Source: Vombatus ursinus
Taxonomy: Eukaryota > Chordata > Mammalia > Diprotodontia > Vombatidae
Length of the DNA stretch: 64,000 nt
NCBI RefSeq assembly: GCF_900497805.2
Contig: NW_020954599.1
Span: 45,245,241 to 45,309,240 of the forward strand
Direction of reading: 5' to 3'
Part shown: positions 29,840 through 39,985 of the stretch, piece after piece
How the letters are laid out: every line of letters starts with the position of its first letter
Numbering within the stretch: the first letter of the stretch is position 1
Made by a program: the position numbers and the translations under genes
The notes under the pieces: model-generated
What the model was told of the DNA's origin: nothing
The model's input: only the letters and a program-made list of their open reading frames with translations
Databases searched by the model: none

Positions 29840-30334
29840 TGGCCAACAACAGGCACCAGCCCAAGCCTCACTTGGTCACTGTTTGGATTCTGATGGCTCA
29901 AAGTGAGTGTAGTTAGCAGTTGTTTCTGTTTTTGGCCAGAAACCCTGAGGATCTTCCCCTCCCAGATTTTATTTATTTATTCATTCATTCATTCATTTAT
30001 TTATTTACTCATTCATTCATTCATCTATCTATCTATTTATTTATTTATTTTACTAGGTAAAAGAGGCTGTTCTTTGCCTCATTTTCAGCTAGCCTTAATC
30101 ACTGAATGAGAATTGCCTCAGACAAATTGAGACCTGGGAAAGACCTTAGCTTAAAAAGATAAAGGCTTCCCACTGCATCCACCTCAGTTGTTCTGATCTA
30201 TATCTTGCCACTGGACCCAGGTGGCTCTGGAGGAGAAAGTGAGGCTGGTGACTTTGCACAGCCCTCCCTCATTTACTTGCAAGTCATGATATCTCTTTCC
30301 AGATGTCCCCTTCAACAATGAAGGACAAACAATA
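29840..30334 (-). mobile_element. RTE-like marsupial repeat, long minus-strand copy
   Basis: From right to left: family start at 30334 (GTTATTGTTTGTCCTTCATT reversed), 'GAGCCACCTGGGTCCAGTGGC', 'AGCTAAGGTCTTTCCCAGG', 'TCATTCAGTGATTAAGGCTAG', then across a microsatellite 'CCTCAGGGTTTCTGGCCAAA' and 'TGAGCCATCAGAATCCAAAC' near 29880-29950. Its right half forms the right arm of the inverted duplication. Confidence 0.6.
29965..30056. repeat. (ATTT/ATTC/ATCT)n microsatellite
   Basis: Mixed TTTA, TTCA and CTAT tetranucleotides over about 90 bp, embedded in the minus-strand RTE-like copy. Confidence 0.9.
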
Positions 30335-30379
30335 ACAACTTGACAATTAATATATTTCTGCCGTACCCTAAAACAAACA
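30121..30379 (-). repeat. Right arm of the 260-bp inverted duplication
   Basis: Reverse complement of 28980-29240. Unlike the left arm, its repeat body continues naturally past the inner breakpoint (into the TCTGAGGCAATTCTC region). This suggests that the right copy is the source and the left copy the duplicate. Confidence 0.9.
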
Positions 30380-30442
30380 GAAGTTCCTCAAAAAGCAAAA
30401 ATCTACTTAGCAAATTAAATCTAGTTACCCACCTAGTTTCTT

Positions 30443-30518
30443 CTTACCCAAGCTCCAGATACTTTTATTGTGTACTTCCCTGACCATTTGGCTCTTGGAC
30501 TGTTTCTCCATTATCTCT
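30443..30518 (-). repeat. Short inverted repeat, left arm (partner at 31488-31560)
   Basis: The reverse complement contains CAAATGGTCAGGGAAGTACA, then CAATAAAAGTATCTGGAGCT, matching 31508-31560 with about 3 differences in 50, and more weakly to 31488. It lies next to the larger inverted duplication. Confidence 0.7.
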
Positions 30519-30544
30519 TACCCTCATTATATACCAGGCCTACC

Positions 30545-30610
30545 TCCTTTTCTTGATATGTGTGTGAATGCATATATACATATATAACATGTATGTATGT
30601 GTACGTAAAT
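30545..30610. repeat. (TATA/CATG/TGTG) low-complexity tract
   Basis: Interrupted TATG/CATA units in about 65 bp. Confidence 0.6.
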
Positions 30611-30781
30611 GAATTATGACTTTCATAACACTTAGGTACCAAAAATCATTGGTGATATCCTACAGCCCATTTAAGCCAATGATACAACTTTACATTTTCT
30701 TTTGGGTCACCTGGACTTTGATTCTTTAAAAACTGTAGTGTAACATTATTTGTAGCCAGATACTATTAAAAAAAAATATAG

Positions 30782-31195
30782 GCAGGTTTTCAGAACTCTG
30801 TACACAGCAACAGCAACATTGTGTGATTGACCAACTTTGATAGACTTAACTCTTCTCAGCAATGCAATGATCTAAGACAATTCCAAAAGACTAAAGATGG
30901 AAAATGCTATCTACGTCCTAAGAAAGAACTATGGAGTGTAAATGAGATCAAAGCATACTATTTTTTCTCTCTCTCTTTTTTTCTTTCTCATGATTTTTCC
31001 CTTTGGTTCTGAGTATTCTTTGCAACATGACTAATGTGGAAATATGTTTAATATGATTGTATGTGTATAGCCTATATCAGGTTACATGCCATCTTGGGGA
31101 GGGGTGAGGTGAGTGAGGAGGGAAAATTTAGAACTCAAAATCTTATAAAAGTAAATGTTGAAAACTAAAAATAAATAAATACATATTTTTTAAAA
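30782..31195 (+). mobile_element. LINE-1 3' UTR with A-rich end
   Basis: 'gtacacagcaacagcaacattgtg', 'cttctcagcaatgcaatgatctaag', 'acaattccaaaagacta', 'agaaagaactatggagtg', 'gactaatgtggaaatatgtttaatatgattgtatg', 'tggggagggg', 'tagaactcaaaatcttataaaagtaaatgttgaaaac'. The same 3' end type closes the younger L1 at 49160-49330 and both HAL1-like elements. The 61-codon frame here is incidental. Confidence 0.85.
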
Positions 31196-31294
31196 AATTA
31201 AAAAAGAAAAATAAATAAAATGGTTAAAATGAAATACATTAAATAAATTGGAAAACTGTTTCCTGACTGAAAGATTCAAAAAAAGAAAGAAAGA

Positions 31295-31510
31295 AAAAGA
31301 AAAAGGTGAATTTTGCCAGGGAAGATTTGCATGAACTGATACAGAGTGAAGGAAACATAACCAAGAAATAATTTATGTGATAGCAATAACATAAAGACAA
31401 ACAACTTTGAAAGACTTAGGAACTCTGATCAATTTAATAACTAGCCACAATTCCAGAGGATTCATGATGCAGCATGCCATCCACCTCCTGATAATGAAAG
31501 AACATTCCAA
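31295..31510 (+). mobile_element. LINE-1 3' UTR fragment, older
   Basis: 'catgaactgatacagagtgaaggaaacataacc', 'aactttgaaagacttaggaactctgatcaatttaataact' and 'gcatgccatccacctcctgat' follow the order of an L1 3' UTR, with higher divergence than the preceding copy. Confidence 0.6.
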
Positions 31511-31560
31511 AAGTCAAATGGTCAGGGAAGTACACAATAAAAGTATCTGAAGCTTGGGTA

Positions 31561-32164
31561 GGGAGGGTGGGAAAGAGGAAAGGTAAATTTTTTATTTTAA
31601 AAAAATTAACTTTTTTTTTAAAAGGTGAGTTTGAGATGGAACATCTTGGTATTAGTAAAAGCACTGCTTCGTTTCACACATGTGATCAAGCTTTCTCTGC
31701 TCCTTCTATTCAGTTCTGTTCATTGTCCATCAAAAGTAGCTGTCCAGGGTATATGCACTGATCCATTAACTCAGTGGACTGTGAATCCAAATGCTTATCT
31801 TAGAATCTGACATTGTTGATCCATGTGACTTTCCTGTGTGGATTCACTAGCTTCTGAGAGGCCATGAAGTTATGGGGGAAAAAATCTCATTGGACCTAAA
31901 GTCCTCATCTGCAACAAGAGAGTGAGGATTATATGAGATGACCTCTGAAATCTTTTCCAGTTCTAGGACCTGGAATGATAAGAGCCCAATGATGATGATT
32001 TTTCAGCTACATATCCTAAAGACTCATAAGGACTAAAATGTGAAGGAAAGAAACATTTTTCTTGGCCTCTATACTAGCTGAAATTGAGTCACTTAATATA
32101 GAAATAACTATACCAAGATATAGGATTCTGTGACATTTTTGTTTTCTGGGTTTTGCTTTATAGA
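31561..32164. other. Mostly unannotated, with a MIR3 tail
   Basis: At 31888-31985 'aagtcctcatctgcaac' and 'atatgagatgacctctgaaatcttttccagttctaggac' form a MIR3-type 3' end (+). The rest has no recognised feature. Confidence 0.45.
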
Positions 32165-32295
32165 CATTTCCCAATACAATATAAGTTCCTTGAGAGTAAG
32201 TAGTATTTTAGGCTTTGTACTTGTATCCTCAGCACCTAGCATAATGACTGGTATGCAGTAGGTACTTAATTAACCCTGTGTTAATTGACTGATAC
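32165..32295 (+). mobile_element. LINE L2 3' end
   Basis: 'caatataagttccttgagagtaagtagtattttaggctttgtacttgtatcctcagcacctagcataatgac' and 'agtaggtacttaattaac' give a clear L2 terminus. Confidence 0.8.
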
Positions 32296-33135
32296 CAATG
32301 AAAGTTAACAATAGTCTTAGAGAGTTGCCAAGGGACACTGAGGGTGCTTTTTAGGTCCCTCCAATGCTTCTTTTACCAGATGAAATTAAGAGATTTAAAG
32401 GAACAGGATGTGTAGGTCAAAACAGGAGATGAGTGAGTCATAAAAGCATTCCCAGCACCTATTCCCAAATGATCATAAACTCAATACTTGATTCTGAGGG
32501 AAGTAATCATTTTGGCTCCCCAACACAGTCAGAGAGGAAAATATCAGTCACTTATAGAAAGTTGCTAAGGAAACTTGTCCTAGGTTTGAAGAACAATGGG
32601 CTTTTCTGTATGAGAACTGGATAATCACTGGCAGAGCTTAAGAGTGATGCATCTTGGAGAAGTCTAATCACTGAGCTCTCCCAGTCCCCAAAGCCCAGGG
32701 AGGTCTTGGGAGTATGGACTTACCATCAGGAGAACTGAAAAATATGACAAAGCTCTGGAGAAAGTTGTCATGTGTTTCCCATCCCTTTCTGGGTAACCCC
32801 TTGTGATTCTACAACTCTAAATCTTATTTTTCTCAAGACTTCTTGCCTGACTCCTTATACATAGAAAACTGCTGCTGTTCCACTCCAAATAACTATGGTT
32901 CTTTAAGGATTTTGAGAGTCATTTGAAAAATTGTGAACCATCTACTAGAAACTTTCTTTAATTGAAACAAAGGAATAGAATGATAGAATGTAAGGAGTAC
33001 CAAATGGATAAAGTTATATCTGATTGAAAACCCACCCAAGAATGGGTTAGTAATGCCAGGGCATATGAGCAGGAAAAGTGGAGAAATAAACCAAAACGGG
33101 CAAAAGATTCATGTTAAGGGATTAATCTTGAATCC
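32296..33135. other. Unannotated intergenic sequence
   Basis: No repeat family or exon recognised in about 840 bp. A 63-codon plus frame at 32433-32624 has no domain. It could be unique or conserved DNA. Confidence 0.35.
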
Positions 33136-33139
33136 TGGA

Positions 33140-33480
33140 ATGTCAGTAAGTCAGTAGCATTTATTGAGTACCCACAGTGTATAAACTATACTGCTTAGCA
33201 CTATGGAAAAAAAAGAAAGAACCAAGGGGTATGGTCTGTGTCATTAAGGAGTTTACAATCTAGTTTAAATGACAGAATACACACAAATAAAATGACACAG
33301 CACTTGCAAAGCAATAAATCAACCAAGTCAATGCTTGCCAAGATCAGGAAGAGGGATGGGCCTAGAACAATGTGAATCATTTTGACCATGATGGAAACAA
33401 GGCCATCCATACAAACTATTTGCTTGATCTGAGAATTTTGTATATTCTGTGAGCTGGGAAACCAAAAGACAAGGGACAAA
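33140..33480 (-). mobile_element. LINE L2 3' portion
   Basis: 'tcagtaagtcagtagcatttattgagtacccacagtgtata', 'tgtgtcattaaggagtttacaatctagtttaaatgacagaatac' match reversed L2 terminus and adjacent sequence. The 92-codon minus frame spanning it is incidental. Confidence 0.7.
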
Positions 33481-33504
33481 AAAAAGCATCCTTTTTGCTT
33501 ATAT

Positions 33505-33705
33505 ATTCATAGGGTTAAACCTGGAAGGGATCTCAGAGGTCATCTTGTCCAACCCACTCATTTAACAGATAAGGAAACTGAAGATCCAAGAAGTTAAGTA
33601 ATTGTTCAAAATTACACAGCTAGTAATTAGCAGATGCAGCATTAAAACCAAGGTCCTCTGACTCCAGATGCAGTATACTTTCCACTGTTCCACCCTGCCA
33701 ATGAT
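33505..33705 (+). mobile_element. LINE L3/CR1 3' end
   Basis: 'attcatagggttaaacctggaagggatctcagaggtcatcttgtccaacccactcatttaacagataaggaaactgaag', 'ttacacagctagtaattagcagatgcagc', 'tgactccagatgcagtatactttccactgttccacc' is nearly a textbook L3 end. Confidence 0.8.
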
Positions 33706-33774
33706 GGATGTTTTTGTCATATAAGCACATCACTGATCTGGTCTTACACTTGAAATACTAGCTACACTATCTTT

Positions 33775-33958
33775 CCATAAGTCCCTAGGAAGTGATAGCT
33801 ACCATTATCCCCATTTTACAATTGAAGAAACTGAGGCAAGCTGAGGTTAAGTGACTTGCCCAAGGTCACAAAGCTAGAAAGCATCTGAGGTCAGATCTGA
33901 ACTCAAGTCTTTCTGACTCTAGGCCTGGTGCTCCATCCACTTTACCACTTAGCTATCA
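33775..33958 (-). mobile_element. MIR/THER1-type CORE-SINE, 5' half
   Basis: Plus strand: 'attatccccattttacaattgaagaaactgaggcaagctgaggttaagtgacttgcccaaggtcac' and 'ctgaactcaagtctttctgactctaggcctggtgctccatccac', a reversed core and tRNA-like head. Confidence 0.75.
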
Positions 33959-34151
33959 ATTACCAAAGAACTGTGTTCTGCAGGAGTGGAGGGAGCTTCC
34001 ATTTCAGAAGCTCCACCACACTTTTGAAATGATATGTCTAGATATAAACAGCATGTATTCTACTCTTCTCAAAACAGTTTTTAAAGTTAAGAAAAATGGC
34101 AGACTTTGGCTCATCTTTACTGTCACATGATACTATGGTTTTTTTGGTTTT

Positions 34152-34312
34152 TGGTTTTTTTTTTTTTTTTGGTGAGGTAATTGGAGTTAAGTGACTTGCC
34201 CAGCATCACACAGTTAGTAAGTGTCAACTGTCTGGCTTGAGATAGGATTTGAACTCAGGTCCTCCTGACTACAGGGCCAGTGCTCTATCCACTGAGACAC
34301 CTAGATTCCCCG
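34152..34312 (-). mobile_element. Short tRNA-derived SINE with poly(A) tail (WSINE1-like)
   Basis: A T-run of about 18 (poly(A) on the minus strand) is followed by 'ggtaattggagttaagtgacttgcccagc', 'ttgaactcaggtcctcctgactacagggccagtgctctatccac'. This short type lacks the CORE 3' domain and also occurs at 48887, 51230 and 58788. Confidence 0.75.
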
Positions 34313-35781
34313 CCCCCCACAATACTATGAAGATAACTCTAGTTCATCAACTTGATATCATTGTCACACACTCATTAGGAGACAAGCACCCTCAGCTAAA
34401 TATACAAACTATTCCACTGAGAAAGGAAGTATCAGCACAGTCTACCAATTTGCCGGTCATGGGTGGAAATTAGCCAGGTCCCCAGACATAAGCCGTGACA
34501 ATACTGTTGAGTGCAAAGTGTCATTGGTCCTCAAGAAACAATAGCTAATGACAAGTCACAAAAGTACAACTTGAAGTCAAATTATTTTTGAGATGATGAA
34601 AGTACAAATGTTAACAATTAAATTATGTCACAATTTCATAATATACTAAGCATACAAAAAATGTACAAATATTCTCCACTTGAGTAACTAGTACTTAATG
34701 CTTATTGGAGAAAATAACCTTGTTTTTAGGCATTACTGAACAAATCTTAGCACAAAAGCAGTGTTTTGATACACAGTATGTGGATATATACTTCTCTCCA
34801 AGTAGAAATAATAAAGATGACGAAGTCGGAAAGTGGAAAATGATCTGTTTGGCAGGAGAGACTAAAAGAAAATAAACTCCCAAGTACAAGGAAGCCTGCA
34901 GTGATTAAGCGGCAACATGAATAAAATGAAAGGATACAAAGCTATTTTCTGGAAAAAGGCAGAAACAAATCACACATGACCAGACAATCAAAGCACTTGG
35001 AGACCTCCTAAAGTGCACTTTACTCTAAATCTGAGAAAATACTCTCTAGCCAAGTGCAAAGTATGGGTCTCACTCTGGTTTGTTGCTGGCTTCATTTGTA
35101 AAACTATAAATTGTGATGAAGAATGCCAAGGGTGCAGTTTTGTGATGTTAATGACACATTAGGGAAATAAGGGGAATGTGAGGACTTGGGAGCATTCCTA
35201 TTGGATTTCAGTCATAAGAAAGAGCTGGAGTTCTTAGGTGGGTCAGAAATGGCTAATTTCAGTGAATGATACCTCTTGCTAATCTCATGAAATATAAATC
35301 ATCCCCAAAATGAATCCAACAAAGGAATCTCTTAAGTAACCAATGCGACTGAGTGGAAACCACCCTTTTTTTTTTGTTTTTGTTTTTGTTTTTGGCAAAT
35401 CGTTCTCCCTAAGCAGCATCTTACAGGCTAACCCTGTAGGAGAAAGGGGTTTGTCCAGTAATGACAAAGGTGTTCATTTCGTCCTGGTGCTTCGCTTTTT
35501 CCTTTTACTGAATTATCATGAACATTGCATATTCCAGATTATGTTGTAATTGGAACAAATAGCAACATCTACCACTAACGAGGGAGGACCTTACAAGCAT
35601 GACTTGTCTCCTCTGTTTAAAATTCCCTAGCCACACTTCAGCCTCCCAAGATACCTTTGAAGGCAGATTTATGTGTTTTAAGTACAATTGAGGCATATTG
35701 CAGCCTCAGCGGGAGATTGTAAACAATCAGAAACCAAAAGAGGGCAATCCACAGCATCTCACTCTGATGACAGCCAAGAGA

Positions 35782-35815
<34 letters not shown>

Positions 35816-36094
35816 CTGGTGAGCTCAAGACTGGTAATAAACTTCGTTAGGGTGCACCACACCAAACCTACTCCAGCCTGCTTCCCAGGATAATTCACTG
35901 GTCTATGTTTAAAGGGCTATAAGACTTTAAAGACTTGGCTCTCTTTTGTAATGATTGGCTTCCTCCCCTATAACGTCCTAGAGACATGAGGACAGTATGA
36001 TTTTGATGCAGATTATTTTCAACTTTGAAAAGCACATTTTGAAATAGAAAAAAAAGTAATACAAATTTAGTCTTATATTTTAAGCTTTCTGTAA
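34313..36094. other. Repeat-poor block with one (GT)n tract, candidate regulatory region
   Basis: Apart from a T-rich run (35364-35394) and (GT)n at 35783-35814, about 1.7 kb shows no repeat signature. The text around 35480-35640 (ending GAATTATCATGAACATTGCAT) and around 35690-35760 looks like unique sequence of balanced composition. No frame looks coding: the 86-codon minus frame is driven by the (GT)n tract. Conservation is inference. Confidence 0.3.
35783..35814. repeat. (GT)n microsatellite
   Basis: About 16 uninterrupted GT units. Confidence 0.95.
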
Positions 36095-36440
36095 TCTGAC
36101 TTCCACATACCTATGTGGCGTTCTTTCACATTTCTGCTCTCTTTGCTCCAGTCAGATCTTCCTACTAGCCAGCCCTGTACACAGCATTCCAATACCAGCT
36201 TTATTCCTTTGTGCAAGTGGCTCCCCATGTCTGACATAGGCTCCCTTCTTGCCTTTGCTTCCCTGAATCCCTAGTTTTCTTCAAAACATGGCCTATATGC
36301 CAACTCCTGCAAAACAGGTTTCTTGATTGCCCTGGTTGTTAGCATTCTCCACCACCACCCTCGCCTTTCTTTGTAAACCCACAGTGCTTAGCTTACGCCT
36401 GGCACATAGTAGGTAATTAATAAATGCTTATTGATTGACT
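36095..36440 (+). mobile_element. LINE L2 3' end
   Basis: 'tgctctctttgctccagtcagatcttcctactagccagccctgtacacagcattccaataccagctttattcctttgtgcaagtggctccccat', 'cttgattgccctggttg' and 'acagtgcttagcttacgcctggcacatagtaggtaattaataaatgcttattga' follow L2 order to the terminus. Confidence 0.8.
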
Positions 36441-37879
36441 GACAAACCTAAGCCTGAAAGACAAAATAGTGGCCTTCTTTCTCCTCCCTACTTCCATCCA
36501 GGGAGAAAGTGAATCTTCCTTTTCGCTGGTCAATCCATTTACTTCCTATCCACATTGTCTTTGGGGGTTTTTGAGTGGCATCTGGGTTTGGAAGTTGTTT
36601 TTTTTCCCTTAAATACTTGCTTTCATTTCTAAACTATTTCAGTTATTGCAATCAGCAGGGTTAGCTGTAGAGGGCAAAACTGATTGTCTGGTACTCACTT
36701 CTTTCTATTCCTTCCTTACTTTATGGAAAGGGGTAGAGCTAAATCTTTCCAAACTATGCCCATTTTCTTCTATAGTCAGCTCAGAGGCTAAACCTTCCCT
36801 TCTCTTACCCTCACACTCCTTTTCCTCCCCTTCCTCAGAGAGCAAAGACCTTGCCTAAAGGACCTCAGTTTTTTATGTCTGTTCTTACTGTAGCCTTAGC
36901 TGGTAAAAATTTAGTAAGGTAGGCCTTACTATAACAATAGACACATTTAGCTTTGTCTGGGGACAAAAAGAAAGCCTCAAGTTCAGTTTAAAAGTCTGCT
37001 TGTTGGGTGGTTTATCTAAATGTACAACTGATTAATAAAATCATAACAGCTTGTAAAGCCCCCCAGGCAGCCTTTAGCTATCAAACTAGAAAATAAATTT
37101 CTTGGCTAATTAAATACTGAATAGGCATGGCTTTCTTATTACAACCCTGACACACTCCAGCAAGGCAAAAAAAAAAAAAAAGATGGCTCCTCAATATCAA
37201 CTATAAATTTTATGTAAGTTCAAAATCAGAATAAAATACAACTTAAGGGAAAATGCCTAAACCAATCATATAGAAAACTCTAGATTATGCTCAAGCATGG
37301 GAAGGAGAGGTATACCAAAGGGAGAAAACCTTATTGGCAACATCCTCTGTTTTTAAAGGGACAATCACCAAAAAGGTTCAGTCTGAATTCTTCAACCCAT
37401 AAAGTGGAAGCTTTCTCTAAGCCCAATTCTCAGTCTACCATCACAGGAGATATACCACAAAGCTTTTGCAGTGACCTACTCCCCATCTCAATCTCTCTTA
37501 ATATTCTTTCTCCACTCTATTCCGTGTCTCCTCCACATCTATCAAAGTACAAACCTTTTAAAATTCCCCACTGGGACATGCTACCATTCAGCAGCCATGA
37601 TGATTCCTTTTCTTCCTCCATAACAGTGAACTACAAATCCCATGATGATTAGCTAGGGCTCAAACTCTAAACCCCACTTAGGGATATACGGTTGATCTTG
37701 GGTTACACCTTAAGGAAATTTAAATAAAAAAACCTGAATTTTTGGTGGATATTGACTACACAAAAGAAGAGGAAGAGTTTTCCTTGCAAAAATGGGAGAC
37801 ATTTTTGCTCAGCAAAGCTGGGCTGTGGGTGAATCCACAGAGAGAGATTGCTGGCACTAAATTCCAGAGAAGACTTGCA
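36441..37879. other. Repeat-poor stretch with an unidentified reading frame
   Basis: No repeat family is recognised. A repeat-free AT-rich block lies at 36990-37150 ('ggcagcctttagctatcaaactag', 'ttggctaattaaatactgaatagg'). The plus frame at 37287-37652 encodes 121 residues (rich in Ser, Pro, Lys; no domain). It ends next to AACTACAAATCCCATGATG, which resembles the ZNF143/THAP11 promoter motif. I cannot tell whether this is unique DNA or an unrecognised repeat. Confidence 0.3.
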
Positions 37880-38255
37880 GAAATGCCTGAGACCAGAAAA
37901 GAGAGTAAGGGACAAGGAGGCCAGTGTCATTGAATCACAGAGTCTATGAAGGAGATTAAAGTATAAGAATATAAAAATAAGAAGGGACAGGTTATAAAAA
38001 GCTTTAAAATTCAACAGAGGATTTTATATCTGATCCTGGAGGTAATAAGGAGCCACTGGAGGTTATTGATTGAGGGGGAGAGGGTGAATGACATACTCAG
38101 AATTGCACATTAAGAAGTTGGATTTGACAGCTGAATAGAGAACTGACTGAAGTGAGGAGAGGTGAGGCAGGGAGGCAACCAGAAGCTTACTGCAATAGTC
38201 TGGGCATGAGGCAATGAGGGACTGACTGTACCAGAGTGGTTGTTATGCCACTGAC
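37880..38255 (-). mobile_element. LINE L2 interior
   Basis: 'aaggaggccagtgtcattgaatcacagagtctatgaaggagat', 'ttataaaaagctttaaaattcaacagaggattttatatctgatcctggaggtaataaggagccactggagg', 'ttactgcaatagtctgggcatgaggcaatgaggg' is reversed L2. It lacks the 3' end. The overlapping 103-codon minus frame is antisense-openness in this repeat. Confidence 0.8.
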
Positions 38256-38337
38256 TTATACTGAATTCTTTAACAGTTTTCTTCCACTGGGCTTCTCAGT
38301 TCCTACATGCCAGATGAAAAGTCTTTCGTATTTTCCA

Positions 38338-38606
38338 AGATCTCTTGTTGTTGTCGTTGTTGTTCTTGTCTGTTGTTATCCAGTTGTTTAGTTGTGTCAT
38401 ACTCTTCACAACCCCATTTGGGATTTTTGTGGCAAAAATAGTTTGTGCCATTCCTTCTGCAGCTCATTTTACAGTTGAGGAAACTGAAGCAAACAGGATT
38501 AAGTGATTTGTCCCAGGTCATACAGGTAGTAAATGTCTGAGGTCATTTGAACTCAGGTCTTTCTGACTCCAGGCCTGGTACTCTATCCACTGCACCACAT
38601 AGCTGA
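38338..38606 (-). mobile_element. MAR1-type CORE-SINE
   Basis: (TTG)n terminus ('tcttgttgttgtcgttgttgttc'), 'tatccagttgtttagttgtgtcatactcttcac', 'aaccccatttgggatttttgtggcaaaaata', 'cattttacagttgaggaaactgaagcaaacaggattaagtgatttgt', 'tttgaactcaggtctttctgactccaggcctggtactctatccactgcacca'. Complete reverse-complement MAR1. Confidence 0.85.
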
Positions 38607-39985
38607 GATCTCGACCTTCCAGTAAAAAAAAAAAGTCTCAGGTGAAATGAAAGAGATAATTTATCTGGTTTATTCTAAGGGAAAAATATGCTTTGGAAAA
38701 AATGTTTTCTTAAGAGCTTCCTCAAAACTATCTCCCCACTTGAGCTATGATGAACTAATCCATAAATGCTTATATAGTGTTACTATATAGAAAAGAAAAT
38801 ATATATAATAAATATATATAAAGAAAAAAAGGAGATTAAATATGAAGGGCATTGTATCTTTAGTTAGATATCATTATAGATACTGTAGCATTCATTTTAA
38901 TGATAAACTGTAGATCTTTTAGGTTTTAGTTGGTTTGGGCTTTTTTTAAATAATCATGAAAGAGGGATCACCTTTAAAAAAATCTCCATTCCTCTTTAAG
39001 TTTTTAAAAGAATATTTTGGCTCAGGTCTACAGACTCAGGTGAAAGATAAGAATTTAAGTAGCTCAGGTTATAAGGCCCACAAAGCAGGAGGCAACCTGA
39101 TTTCTCAAATGTCACACTATAATTCACTGGCTAAGTATATTAAAATCTATGGGGTATCATTACACATCATTACTGTAAGGATCCACCATTTCATCCACTT
39201 ATAATTAAAACTCCTTTGTACCTCTGTAGCTAGTTTAGATGAATTACTGTGTCCTTGAAATTCAACACTCTGTACCCAATCTAGTTAGGAACCTCTATGG
39301 ACTCAGCTAGATTGGTCCACAGATAATAGGCCTTTACAAATTTGGAGGACTTGCTAGAAATTCTATTCTACTGGGAAATTCTATTCTACTTTGATGAATG
39401 CTCCTTTGGGTGAAAAGAGATCATCAATTAATAGAGTAGTGCATGAAGCCTGGGAGATTTGGTGCTTCAAAGTCTACTTGTCCTACATTGAAGGGTGGGG
39501 GGAGAGAGAGAGAGGTTGGAACACCTGGAGGCAATAGGTGCTTAGAGAAGTAGAAGAATATGGACACAGGGAGGAGATTTCAAGGCAAATGTGAGGGGGT
39601 AGCAAGAAGATAAATAGGGGAGGGTATAGATCAGTGGTGGGCCTCCATTGTACTTCACTCCCAGAATAATACCAATTTTTGCAGGTGTCAGAAAGGACAC
39701 TGTTGCATGAAAGGGATACAGTAGAGGAAGGAATTTATCATGTGGAAGAACAATGGAAAGGAAAATCCATGGGGCAATCCCTGCAAGAGAGTGGCAGAAA
39801 GAGCCTGGAAAGGAGAGCCTAGAAAAGATACCTTGGAACCACAAATTTCATAAAGAATGCAGAGAAAAGACAGAGATGACATAATTATAATGGTCATAAA
39901 TCAGAGGATGATGGTCTAGGACAGACAGAAAGAGAGTACAGATAACGAAGAGAAATTCTTTTTGGAAAGGGGCATAAAATGAAAT
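38607..39985. other. Unannotated, AT-rich then purine-rich
   Basis: 38620-38950 is AT-rich with TATA runs. 39480-39960 is purine-rich (GAGAGAGA, GGAGGGG) and may be the degraded 5' part of the older LINE-1 that follows, but I could not anchor it. The 100-codon minus frame at 39542-39844 is the complement of this purine-rich text and has no domain. Confidence 0.35.
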
